A stretch of DNA of 64,000 nt, from the NCBI RefSeq assembly GCF_033568475.1, contig NC_133121.1, forward strand, positions 132,340,375 through 132,404,374, given 5' to 3'. Shown here piece by piece: positions 21,110-32,087 of the stretch. This stretch comes from Henckelia pumila (taxonomy: Eukaryota > Streptophyta > Magnoliopsida > Lamiales > Gesneriaceae). Position 1 is the stretch's first letter. Every line of letters begins with the position of its first letter. The notes under the pieces are model-generated. The model was not told the DNA's origin and made no database searches. It worked only from the letters and a program-made list of their open reading frames with translations. A program made the position numbers and the translations under genes.

Positions 21110-21754
21110 TGCAAAAATGGTACAACGGTTTTTAAAAACCATCGCAATTATTATAAAACCGTCGCATATTTTGCTATAGTTTTCAAAAACCGTCGCAAAT
21201 GTTGTTTGTAAGTTCTAAAATAAGTGATTATGTATTTTTTCTTAACAAATTTGTGAAGAAAAAATTCATAATCATTTATATTTAAAGGTTGCAAACACTT
21301 CATAATTTGAAGAAAAAAAACGAAATCATTTGTGCTAAATAAGTCATTAATTGTTTTCACGTGTAGAAAGATATTAAACTTTCGTACAAAGACACTTAAT
21401 TAATTAATTTTTTTTTGAGATAGACACTTAATTAATAAAATACATCAATTAATGAATCTCTTAATTAAAGTCATAAAAAACATTAATTAAAGACATCAAT
21501 TAATGGGTTTTGTTGCTGCCTATTTGGGCAGTTAAAGACATCAATTAATGAATGAAGTTATTAACTAAAACCATTTAAAAAACAAAGGTATGTTTGTAAA
21601 TTCACAATTTAATTTGCATATTATATATATATAGTTATATTTATATAAATAATATAATATAATATAATAAAAATAAATTTAAAAATAAAAATAAAAATAA
21701 AAATAATTGATAATTGATAATTGATAATATATATAAATTAATACGCATAGAATA
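21110..21754. repeat. Direct duplication, copy 2 (cut by a copia LTR)
   Basis: It matches 20260-20970 with scattered substitutions and indels. It stops where the copia LTR begins at 21755, so the duplication is older than that insertion. Confidence 0.8.
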
Positions 21755-22924
21755 TGTTGGAAATTTATTTTAATTAAAATTTTTGAATGAAAATTATGGA
21801 TCATGAATGTGAGAGTGTCTTTTGGCTCTCTACATTCTTGAATTAATTTGAGACTTTTGGCTCTCCACATTCTTGAATTAATTAATCTTATGACTCTTGG
21901 TGTGCTTTTTGAAGCTTATAAATAGTGTGCTCATTTCCTCAATCCACACATAATATTGAAGATCTCATTCATGTAGTCTCTTGCATTTCATATTGTTAAC
22001 TTTTCATTTAGTCTCCTTAAGTTTTGGTGATAAAGTAAATGTACGATTCGAGTTCGCCGGAGTAGTGAATTTGTGCTTAGTTTGCTACTGGTTCAACCGT
22101 TGTATCCTGGGAAATAGACGTCGGTACGTGTTGATCCTCAAACATCTTGTGAAGGCGACGAATCTGTTTTAAGGAAACTGTACTTGTTACAGGCCTCGGT
22201 TTGCTTTACAGTTTTCTTATTATTTGCTTTATTATTTCCTTGTTGCTTAATCAGTTGTTTATTACTGCTCAGTATTTAAGAATTTGTTATATTGTTGTAT
22301 AGTTTCTGATCAATTCGCGTTTAGCATTTTGGCTAACAAACTTAAAACAGATTTTTTGTACTCATTACGTGAATTATTTCAGAAATGGCTTCTGCTTCAA
22401 GTGAGACCACTCCGGTCGCCCCTATTTTCATGGTTCCAAATCGTGTCGTTTCTCCTGCTGCCCCACGTGGTGCTGCCGTTCCTGTTCCAAACAGTCACGG
22501 AGAAAAGCCAAAGAAGTTCACTGGAGCTAGCGGACTTCAAGAGGTGGCAGAAGAAAATGCTCTTCTACTTGACGATGCTGAACCTAGCTAGATTCCTCTC
22601 GGAGGATGCTCCTAAGCTCAAGGAGGGTGAGGGAGATGTTGAATCCGTCAGTGCTTTGGAGGCATGGAATCATTCTGATTTCCTATGCCAAAATTACGTA
22701 CTGAACGGATTGACAGATTCGCTCTACAATGTGTACTGCGAAAAGAAAACGGCCAAAGAGCTTTGGGAATTCCTTGACAGAAAGTACAAAACCAAGGATG
22801 CGGGAGCCAAGAAGTTTCTTGTAGGCCGCTTTCTGGATTTTAAGATGGTAGATTCCAAGCCGGTAATCAGCCAAGTTCAAGAGATCCAAGTGATTCTTCA
22901 TGAGATTCACGCTGAGGGGATGAC
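21755..22924 (+). mobile_element. 5' part of a Ty1/copia element
   Basis: An LTR-like region begins TGTTGGAAATTTATTTTAAT and contains TATAAATAGTG near 21920. It is followed by a leader and a Gag ORF. The element is cut at 22925 by the LTR start of a Ty3/gypsy element, which therefore inserted into it. The right boundary of the copia LTR is not clear. Confidence 0.65.
22385..22924 (+). pseudogene. Truncated, frameshifted copia Gag (UBN2 type)
   Basis: The start MASASSETTPVAPIFMVPN runs to FTGA. The homologous continuation DFKRWQKKMLFYLTMLNLAR lies in another frame, because about 4 extra bases (around GCTAGC, near 22530) break it. The later part (AKELWEFLDRKYKTKDAGAK, FLDFKMVDSKPVISQVQEIQ) is a standard UBN2 copia Gag. 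The reading ends at HEIHAEGM, where the gypsy LTR begins. Confidence 0.8.
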
Positions 22925-24402
22925 TGTAGTAACCCAAAACTCATTTTAAGATAATAATATGTTAAATATGATTAAGAGTTAGTAATTAATCAATTTCGGG
23001 ATTTAATTGGACTTCAGAAGTAAGAAATGGAATTTCATTGTCTGAGTCAGTTCGAACGATCCGAAGAAGACTTCGGATGGCCCGAACTTGACCACCGGGG
23101 GCTCCGAAGGTGAGCTTGTTGACTTCGGAGTTAAGGCTGGTTCGAACGATCCGAACTCAAGTTCGGACGGCCCGAACTTGTTTGTGCCAAGTAGGCAGGA
23201 TTACTCAGCAATGAATTTTGACAAGTGTCGGACTTAGAGCACTTCGGACAACCCAAAGTGGAGATCGGACGATCCGAACTCGACGTGTCTTGCATGCAGA
23301 CAGTGAGTTGGATTGGACGATCCGAACTCAGGTTCGGAGGGCCCAAACTCGTCCGAAACTTTTCCTATAAATAGGGCTCTTCGGAGTCATAATTTGAATA
23401 CGAATTCTCGAGTTTTCCTCTTCAGTTATATAGTGTGAGTTATACACTTGAGTGCCCTATCGGTTATAATAGAGGTTCTGGAATAATCAAGGAGTGGTTA
23501 TAGTCATCCGGGACTAGCGACTCCAAAGGGCTATCTACGGACGAAGATATGGTCCGGGAATCTATTTAAGTTTTGGGAGTACTTATTAGCTTAGTTAAGG
23601 CTTATAGAATTTATGTAGTGATACGGTGAACTTTTGAATATAGGCTTGGAACCTAGGATCCTACTATACTTGAACTAGCCTAGAGGTACGTACACATTGA
23701 CTGAGATTGCCAGCGAGTATACATGTTTATATGCTGCATTTATTTGGCATAATATATGGCATGATATATGATTTACCGCTTTCTATATTTATATGTCATG
23801 TGCATATACACGTTGAGCCTATACCTTGATATACCTGATTATAGAGCCGCTCAACTCTATACTCGATAGTCTGTCACTGAGAGTACCGCGACGGCGGGGG
23901 CATTTATGTCTGACTACTCTGGTGTACTTGACGAGTGTGGTTGCACCCAGAGGTTGATCCGTGCGGTGGCAGCACTCATGTGGCTCCGGTACTGAGCATG
24001 ACTTTTTCAGATGACCCTTTACCAGTCATCATGTTGCATGCATCATATTTATACGTGTACTCATGTTTATGTACTGGGCGTTAGCGCTCACGTCCTAGTT
24101 GTTATCTTGGACACCCTATTCCATGGGGCAGGTCGCAGGATGGACGGAGCTGAGGGTTCAAGGCATGATTAGGGTGCAGGCATTGAGGAGTTAATTATAC
24201 AGCAGAATTCAATATAGCTGTATAATGTTTACTTTTAAGTATTTCGATATGTTTGTATCACTACTGATGAATAAGCTTGACACTTTTATACTAAGCTGAT
24301 ATGTAATTTATGGTTATGTTTTTGCACGTTTTACTCTGTTAAGTTATTTTGCTGTATTAAGTTTAATGCATGCTATTAGTTACCAGTTAGTAGGTCACTA
24401 CA
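22925..24402 (+). repeat. 5' LTR of the Tekay-like element
   Basis: It begins TGTAGTAACCC and ends GGTCACTACA (imperfect inverted ends). The first 430 bp hold four imperfect hairpin units with GATCCGAACT / AGTTCGGACGGCCCGAAC. A TATA-like CCTATAAATAGG is near 23365. Confidence 0.88.
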
Positions 24403-24406
24403 TTTT

Positions 24407-24419
24407 TGGTATCAGAGCA
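24407..24419 (+). promoter_or_regulatory. Primer-binding site (initiator tRNA-Met)
   Basis: TGGTATCAGAGCA lies four bases after the LTR end. Confidence 0.9.
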
Positions 24420-24512
24420 TGCTTAGATTTTGGGATTAGTACTTGGGATTTAGAATTAGTTTTGTGTAATTCTTGCGCATTTGGGATTTTAATGTGCAAT
24501 TTTTTTCAGGAT

Positions 24513-27500
24513 ATGGCTGATGAGAGTCACGGTAGTATTGGCCAGGGAGGTGGTCATCATCATCGTCATCACCACCATCATGATGATCAACATCGTGTTC
24601 ATGAGGGTAGACATCGCTACTCTATCAATAAATTCATGCAATTAGGACCGAAACCTTTGGTGGGAGGCGAGAATCCTGAACAAGCAAGAAGTTGGATGTC
24701 TAAACTCGAGAGTACTTTTCGTGCTTTCGATTGTACTGAGGATCAGAAATTGGAAGTTCTAGAATTTTTTCTAGAGTATCGAGCACGTTTTTGGTGGGAT
24801 GCCAAAGTTGCTCAGGCACGTACTGAGAGAGGACAGGTGACTTGGGGAGATTTCTGTCAGCAGTTCCAGAAACTGTATTTTCCTCCAGCTGTTCGCCAAG
24901 CACGATCTATGGAGTTGCTTACTTTGAGGCAAGGATCAATGACTATTGATCAATATCAGCAATGATTTCTTGATTTGTTACCTTTCAGTCCTCATATTAA
25001 TGAGAGTGATGCATCGAAGTATGATCTCTTTCTACAAGGCCTGAACCAAGATATCTACTCACAGGTTGTTGTCTGTGATGACCCAGTATCTTATGAGACT
25101 TTGGTGAACCGTTTCCGTCTTGTGGAGACCAGCAACAGGCGTGCACAGTTGTTGATGCCAGCAGAGCTTAGTAGATCATTTGAGCCTAGAGCTCAATCTG
25201 TTGTGCAATCTGGACCTACGTCTTCTTCTACTCCTACTACTTCATCTGAATCTCGTGGTTCATGAGGTATGTTCCGTTTTGGGAAGAAGAAGAAGAAGAA
25301 GAAGGAGTTTTGTAGTCACTGTGGAGGGAAGCATCCTGCAGCTTCATGTCGGAGAGCTACTGGTGCTTGTTATATTTGCGGTCAGCAGGGACATCTGCGG
25401 AGAGATTGTCCTCAGCGCATGGGTTTTTCTAGTGGATCGGGATCACAGGTTGGATCTCAGGCTTCTACTTTTCCACGACAGCAGCCAGCACCACAGAGTT
25501 CTTTTGGTTACCGTCCCCAGACTCAAGGGCAGGTATTTGCTCTGTCTCAAGAACAGGCTACTGAGGGAAGCGATCGCATGTTGGCAGGTACCTTTCTGTT
25601 ATGTGGTATTCCTGCACTTGTTTTAATTGATACTGGAGCATTGCATTCCTTTATTTCTAATCGCTTTGTTAAGAGACATAGATTACCTTATGTATCATTA
25701 GATATGGATTTAGTTGTATCTACTCCGCTGGAGCAGGAGATAGTAACTAAGCGTCTAGTGATGGGTTGCCTTCTAGAGTTTGAAGGTAATGTATTGTCAG
25801 CTAATCTGATGATATTAGCGATGGAAGATTTTGATTGTATTTTGGGAATAGATATACTGACTTTGTATTACGCTACTGTGGATTGTTATCAGCGTCTGGT
25901 ACAGTTTCATCCTGCTAAGGGTGATAGCTGGTATTTTTATGGTGAGGGTACGCGACCTCCGATGCCACTTGTTTCGGCTCTGAAGGCATGTCATGTCTTG
26001 GAGTCAGGTGGGGAGGGCTACCTTATCTATGCAGTTGATATGTCCATGAGTAGTACAAGTATTGATCAGTTACCGGTAGTCAGTGAGTTTCCTGATGTAT
26101 TCCCTGATGAGATTCCTGGTTTTCCTCCGGTGCGAGAGGTTGAATTTGGTATTGATTTAGTACCAGAAACTACGCCTATATCCCGAGCGCCTTATCGTCT
26201 AGTACCATCAGAGATGAGGAAATTGAAACATCAGTTACAGGATCTGCTTGATAAGGGATATATTCGTCCGAGTGTTTCTCTATGGGGAGCACCTGTTTTG
26301 TTCGTCAAGAAGAAAGATGGATCGATGCGATTGTGTATTGATTACAAGCAGTTGAATCGTGTCACCATCAAGAATAAGTATCCTTTGCTGCAGATTGATG
26401 ATCTATTCGATCAATTACAGGGTACTTCTGTTTACTCCAAGATAGATCTGAGATCTGGATACCACCAGATGCGGGTACGAGACTCAGATATTTCTACGAC
26501 TGCTTTTAGGACCAGATACAGGCTTTATGAATTTCTGGTTATGCCGTTTGGTTTGACGAATGCACCGACAGTCTTTATGAATCTGATGAATCAGGTATTT
26601 CGAGAATATCTGGATAGCTTTGTCATCGTCTTCATTGATGATATTCTTGTCTATTCTCATGACAAGGATGAGCATGCACAGCATTTGAGGATTGTTTTAC
26701 AGACGTTACGAGATAAGCAGCTGTATGCGAAATTGAGCAAGTGTGAATTCTGGCTTGATCGGGTAGTGTTTCTCGGTCATGTGATTTCTAATGAAGGGAT
26801 ATCTGTTGATCCTAGTAAGATAGAGGCAGTGCTGAACTGGTCTCATCCGACGAAGGTTGCTGAGATTCGTAGTTTCTTGGGTCTAGCTGGATATTACCGT
26901 CGGTTCATCGAGAATTTTGCACAGTTGGCCAGACCTTTGACACAGCTTACATGGAAAGATGTTGCCTTCATATGGTCCTCGGATTGTGAGGAGTCATTTC
27001 ACGAGCTGCGTGGACGTCTTACTACTGCACCTGTGCTAGCTTTACTTTTTGGATCAGGAGGTTATGTTGTCTATACTGATGCCTCTGGTCAGGGGTTAGG
27101 ATGTGTTCTGACACAACATGGACATGTTATTGCCTATGCTTCTCGACAGTTGAAGACGCATGAGAGTAATTATCCAGTACATGATCTTGAGTTAGCCGCC
27201 ATTGTATTTGCACTTAAGATCTGGAGGCATTATCTTTATGGCGAGAAATTTGAGATATTCACGGATCACAAGAGTTTGAAGTATTTATTCACTCAGGCGG
27301 AGTTGAATATGCGACAGAGACGCTGGATGGATCTTCTGAAGGATTATGATTGTGAAATCAAATATCATCCAGGTTCTGTTAATCTTACTGTTGATGCCTT
27401 GAGTCGGCAGGTGAAACTTTCTGCACTTCAGACTAGTGAAGTATCTCATATGATTCAAGAGTGCTGTTCATTGACTTTTACGCTCAAGCACAATAAAGGG

Positions 27501-27640
27501 AGAAATGAGATACGATTGTATACTATTTTGTCTGAGCCAGCATTGTATTCTCGGATCAGAGATGCTCAGATATCTGATGTTAAGACTCAGCGTTTGACAC
27601 ATTTAGCTAATGGAGTTAATACATCTGGATTTCATTTTGA
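24513..27640 (+). pseudogene. Tekay-like Gag-Pol, two in-frame stops, truncated
   Basis: The whole stretch is one frame, interrupted only by TGA at 24963-24965 and 25263-25265. Both are positions where CGA (Arg) would fit. Gag starts MADESHGSIGQGG with a natural His-rich tract. The capsid part has ARFWWDAK and WGDFCQQFQKLYFP. Zinc knuckles follow ([14 protein letters not shown] and [14 protein letters not shown]). Protease: [13 protein letters not shown] with catalytic Asp. Reverse transcriptase: [19 protein letters not shown] and the FIDD box ([10 protein letters not shown]). RNase [16 protein letters not shown] and DHKSLKYLF. The frame stops in the linker before the integrase, at GFHFE. Confidence 0.9.
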
Positions 27641-30095
27641 GGCTTAATGCCGGAACCCGAAAGGACCACTTTCCTTTACCCTTTATTGATCAAATGATTG
27701 AAAGGTTAGCGTGTCATCCTTACTATTGTTTTCTTGATGAATATTCTGGTTATTTTCAGATCGCTATCGCGCCAGAGGATCAGGAGAAAATGACATTCAC
27801 ATGCCCGTTTGGCACCTTTGCATATCGACGAATGCCCTTTGGACTTTGCAATGCACCGGCCACTTTACAACGGTGTATGGTTAGTATTTTTTCCGACTTT
27901 ATTGAGCATATCTTAGAATTTTTCATGGATGACTTCACTGTCTATGGTGATTCCTTTGAAAACTGTCTATCTAACCTTGCGCTCGTCCTTAAAAGGTGTG
28001 TCGAAACCAACCTAGTTTTAAAATTTGAAAAATGTCATTTTATGGTTGGGCAACGTGTGGTTTTGGGTCATGTTGTGTCATCTAAGGGAATAGAGGTAGA
28101 TAGGGCTAAAATTGATATCATTCAGTCTCTCCCTTATCCCACATGTGTGCGGGAAGTGCGTTCTTTTCTTGGCCATGCAGGTTTTTACAGGTGGTACATT
28201 CAGGATTTCACCAAGATCGCATCCCCCATGTGCAAGCTATTACAAAAAGATGTGTCATTTGAGTTTACGGAGTCATGCAAATCATCCTTTGACAAATTGA
28301 AGAACTCATTGACGTCTGCACCAATAATCCAACCACCGGATTGGAGCAAGCCATTCGAGATCATGTGTGATGCCAGTGACTATGCCGTTGGCGCTGTTTT
28401 AGGCCAGAGAGTTGGGAAAGCATTGCATGCTATTTACTACGCTTCACGTATCCTGAACGATGCCCAACGAAATTATTCCACTACTGAAAAGGAGCTTTTA
28501 GCTGTTGTTTTGCATTAGAAAAATTTCGCTCCTATTTACTTGGTGCTAAAGTTATTGTTTACTCTGATCATGCAGCTCTTCGTTTTCTGATGGCGAAGAA
28601 AGAGGCAAAACCAAGGCTGATCCGATGGATACTACTGCTGAGCGAATTTGATGTAGAAATCAAAGACAAAAGAGGGGCCGAGAATCAAGTTGCTGATCAC
28701 TTGAGTCGTCTAGTTCATATTGATGAGGAGCTCAATTTGCGTGAAGAATTTCCTGATGAACAGCTGTTTTCGGCGAGCGCCGAATTACCATGGTACACAA
28801 ATATTGTGAATTATTTAGTTACTAATGGTTTTCCCTCTGAATTTTCCAAGGCGCAAAAAGACAAAGTGAGAAGTGATGCGAAGTATTATGTGTGGGATGA
28901 TCCATACTTGTGGAAACACTGCGCTGATCAAGTTATACGTCGATGTGTACCCGCGAGCGAGGTAATCCCTATCCTCACGTTTTGTCATTCTTATGCCTGT
29001 GGTGGCCACTTTGAGCCGAAAAGGACATCAAGAAAGGTGTTGGACAGCGGATTCTTCTGGCCTTCTTTATTTTGAGACGCTTACCTGTTCTGTAAGTCGT
29101 GCGCTCAATGCCAAAAGACAGGTAACATCTCCCAACGAAAGGAGATGCCCCAACAACCTATTCTAATTTGTGAGATCTTTGATGTTTGGGGCATCGACTT
29201 CATGGGACCCTTTCCGAGTTCATATGGTTATATTTATATATTACTTGCTGTGGATTATGTCTCGAAGTGGGTGGAAGCAAAGGCCACCCATACTGACGAT
29301 TCTCAAGTTGTTGCAGAGTTTATCAAGCATAACATTTTCTCTAGATTTGGAATTCCTAGAGCCCTCATCAGTGATAGAGGCACACACTTCTGCAACCGAA
29401 CCGTGGCAAGTTTACTGAATAAATACCATGTGACGCACCGGATTTACACGACATATCATCCACAATCCAACGGTCAAGCTGAGGTATCAAACAGAGAAAT
29501 CAAATCTATCCTAGAGAATACCGTGAATCCTACGAGAAAGGATTGGAGCTTGCGATTGGATGATGCCTTGTGGGCATATAGAACCGCATTCAAGACACCG
29601 ATTGGAATGTCTCCATATCGGTTGATTTTTGGGAAAGAATGTCATCTACCAGTGAAGTTGGAGCATCGAGCTTATTGGGCTATAAAAAATTTTAACATGC
29701 AGATGGAAGAGAGCGGCGAGCACCGAAAACTGCAGTTGCAAGAATTGGAAGAGATCCCGAATGATGCCTATGCCAGCTCTAAAATTTACAAGGACAAAAC
29801 AAAGGCCTTCCATGACAAGATGATTTCTCGACGGAACTTCGAAGTCGGTCAAAAAGTTTTGCTCTATCATTCACGACTTCGGTTGTTTCCAGGTAAGTTA
29901 CGTTCGCGTTGGAATGGACCTTTTGTTGTAACTAATGTCTTTCCTCATGGTGCAGTTGAAATTCAAAGTTTGGACACATCCAAAACATTCAAGGTGAATG
30001 GCCACCGGCTTAAGCACTACTATGAAGGAGTCCAAGTGCACGTCGGAGGGGACGATCATGATATCACTCTAGATGCTCCGCCAAATGTCGAATAA
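27641..30095 (+). pseudogene. Athila-like Pol fragment (RT, RNase H, integrase), broken
   Basis: RT begins partway, at [18 protein letters not shown], with the FMDD box (FFMDDFTVYG). RNase H carries MCDASDYAVGAVLG. A single-base loss in a T run near 28508 breaks the frame (TAG at 28516), and it continues at about 28530 as [13 protein letters not shown] at 29073-29075 replaces an expected Arg. Integrase follows: zinc-finger HSYACGGH...[11 protein letters not shown], then the core with Asp in [11 protein letters not shown], Asp in ISDRGTHF and Glu in [12 protein letters not shown], all three catalytic residues kept. The tail reaches HYYEGVQVH before TAA. Confidence 0.9.
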
Positions 30096-30270
30096 ATCAC
30101 GGCATGCAGTCGAGCTATAGACTGACTACAAATTTAGCGCTGACTGGGAGGCAACCCAGTGTTTCTTTCCCTTTTTGCTTTTACTTGGTTTTTTTTTTAA
30201 TTTTATTTTTGCTTTCTTTCCCAGTTTTTCTTGTTTTTTTGGAAGTTTGAAAAATCCAAAAATATTTTTT

Positions 30271-30530
30271 CTCTCGCTCGATCCACAAAATCTTGCCGAT
30301 CGAGTGAGATCCCTTTTAATTCAAGACAGTGAGTTGGCTAATTTTCTCTCGCTCGACCCGCAACATCTTGACGATCGAGCGAGAGTGTTTTCTTCGGGAC
30401 AGTAAGTTGGGGTATTTTGTCTCGCTCGATCGGCAACTTTTTACCGATCGAGCGAGAGCTCTTTTGTTCGGGCAGTACTTTGCACATTTTATTGTCGCTC
30501 GATCCGCAACATCTTGCCGATCGAGCGACA
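30271..30530. repeat. Four-unit hairpin repeat array (Athila spacer)
   Basis: The unit is about 74 bp, with a stem of the type CGCTCGATC-CGCAA...TTGCC-GATCGAGCG. Stems are at 30271-30310, 30346-30385, 30419-30458 and 30493-30530. Between stems the text also repeats (TTCGGGACAGTAAGTTGG). The same unit recurs three times in the 3' LTR at 33449-33630. Confidence 0.88.
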
Positions 30531-30965
30531 ACCCTTTTACCTTAATTAAAACGCAGATTTATTTTTTTTTTTCTTTCTTTCCTTCCCATCTTCCCCCCTC
30601 TCGTTCCAAATCCCTAAAACCCCAAATTTCTTTTCTATCTATTTATCTCCTTAAATTCATCTTTCTTTCTTTTAATCCACAGGGATCGCTCAGAGGCAAC
30701 ACCACGACATTTCGGACGCAATCCCATCCGATCATCTTCTCCGGCCTCTCTCTCGTCGGAACTTTGCCCAGCCGCCAGTCGCCTTTCTCGATTTTCTTTC
30801 GTCTTGAGCTATATTCGTTGGGCTTTTCTTACTCTTGGGCATCTACCGGACTTCGTTTTTTATTGATTTCTCTTGTGTTTTTTCAAGGAGTTGCCGGATT
30901 TTTATTCGCACGCCAAGTGTTTGACGAATTGCTTCTTATCTTTCGGTATCATCTTCCTACTCTCC

Positions 30966-32087
30966 ATGGGACCTAAACGCGTCCGAAGCCAAGGCGAGTC
31001 CTCTTCTCGAGCCGCTGCTCAATCTTTTGCCAACTTCACCGGGCTCTTTGTCAATGACGCCGCTCGTGATCGTTACATCACTGCCAAGGCAAGTCGTTCA
31101 CCCATTCCTGAACGTGGTTTTGAGTTGGACTTGGCCTATCCTGATATTCTTAGGACTATTCAAGAGCGGGGTTGGAAAAAATTCTGCGAGCCACCTCTTC
31201 CGGCTGTAGTCCCACTTGTTCATGAATTCTATTCGTATGTAGAAGAGAGAACAGATAGCAAGGCGTTTGTTAGGAGGAAACTGATTTCTTTTTTGCCCCA
31301 TGAGTTGAATGCTTTATTTGAAATACCAGAGGTGGATGATTCACTCTATCAAAGCCTGCACGACGGCCCGGATTTGGATGAGTTGCTTGAACAACTGGCA
31401 TACCCTGGAGCTACATGGGTTGACCTAGTTTTTATCGTGAACTTCAAGGAGCGGTTCTTACGTGTGCTTCCTGCCTCGTGGTATGCTTTCGTGATTCGGC
31501 GTCTGATGCCGATATTACATTCAAGCGATGTCAATCTTGACCGCGCTACACTTCTTTATGCGCTTGAAATAGGAGCACCAATTAATGTGGGGCGTGTCCT
31601 TCATAGTGAGATTCACAGATCAATCCATAATGTCACAGTGGGTCTCTACTTTCCCATGATCATCACCTGTCTATGCATACGCACCGGGGTTGTTGTTCGG
31701 AATGATGAAGAGTGGTTGCAGCCTCATCGACCACTCGACTCCGCCTTTATCGAAGCCAAGAGAGCGCATCGTGTCAAGCATTTTATAAGGGACGGCCACT
31801 TCCAACAACCGCCAGCCCCCCAAAGGCCACCTCCTCCTCCTCGTCGCTCTCAAGCCGATTCCATCCGTGAGCTCACTGCCTTCGCCCATCATCAGGATGC
31901 ATACAATACGGTGGCGGCTCATAATTCGCAAGCTTTGGATTCTTTATTGCGAAATCTTACATTGCACCATGGTCTTGATCCAAATGCTGTTCCGGCTGCT
32001 CTGCCATATCCGCCACCCTTTCCCTTCCAGTATGCCTCTCCTGTCCTTCCTCTAGAGGCTGAAGAGGATGATGCCGCTGACCTGTAA
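30966..32087 (+). CDS. Athila extra ORF, putative plant transposon protein
   Basis: This is an intact 373-residue ORF downstream of pol, starting MGPKRVRSQGESSSRAAAQS. The body has ERGFELDLAYPDILRTIQER, RRKLISFLPHELNALFEIPE, AYPGATW, VLPASWYAFVIRRLMP and LHSEIHRSIHNVTVGLYFP. It matches the 'putative plant transposon protein' domain found in Athila/Ogre-type elements. A proline-rich linker (PPAPQRPPPPPRR) precedes a short C-terminal region. In Athila elements the ORF in this place is often called env-like, but I see no signal peptide or clear membrane anchor, so I do not call it an envelope protein. It is the only undamaged ORF of this element. An upstream in-frame ATG at 30873 exists but lacks family resemblance. 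Confidence 0.7.
   Translation: MGPKRVRSQGESSSRAAAQSFANFTGLFVNDAARDRYITAKASRSPIPERGFELDLAYPDILRTIQERGWKKFCEPPLPAVVPLVHEFYSYVEERTDSKAFVRRKLISFLPHELNALFEIPEVDDSLYQSLHDGPDLDELLEQLAYPGATWVDLVFIVNFKERFLRVLPASWYAFVIRRLMPILHSSDVNLDRATLLYALEIGAPINVGRVLHSEIHRSIHNVTVGLYFPMIITCLCIRTGVVVRNDEEWLQPHRPLDSAFIEAKRAHRVKHFIRDGHFQQPPAPQRPPPPPRRSQADSIRELTAFAHHQDAYNTVAAHNSQALDSLLRNLTLHHGLDPNAVPAALPYPPPFPFQYASPVLPLEAEEDDAADL

Larger units (their letters stand above)
22925..27640 (+). mobile_element. Truncated Ty3/gypsy element, Tekay-like chromovirus
   Basis: A 1478-bp 5' LTR, an iMet primer site and a gag-pol frame with protease, reverse transcriptase and RNase H are present in gypsy order. The integrase, any chromodomain and the 3' LTR are missing. 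The sequence switches to an Athila-type pol at about 27640, so the right part was lost by deletion or illegitimate joining. Confidence 0.88.

Noticed and set aside
30966..32087. Envelope glycoprotein
   Set aside because: The position matches Athila 'env-like' ORFs, but no signal peptide, transmembrane anchor or cysteine pattern is visible.
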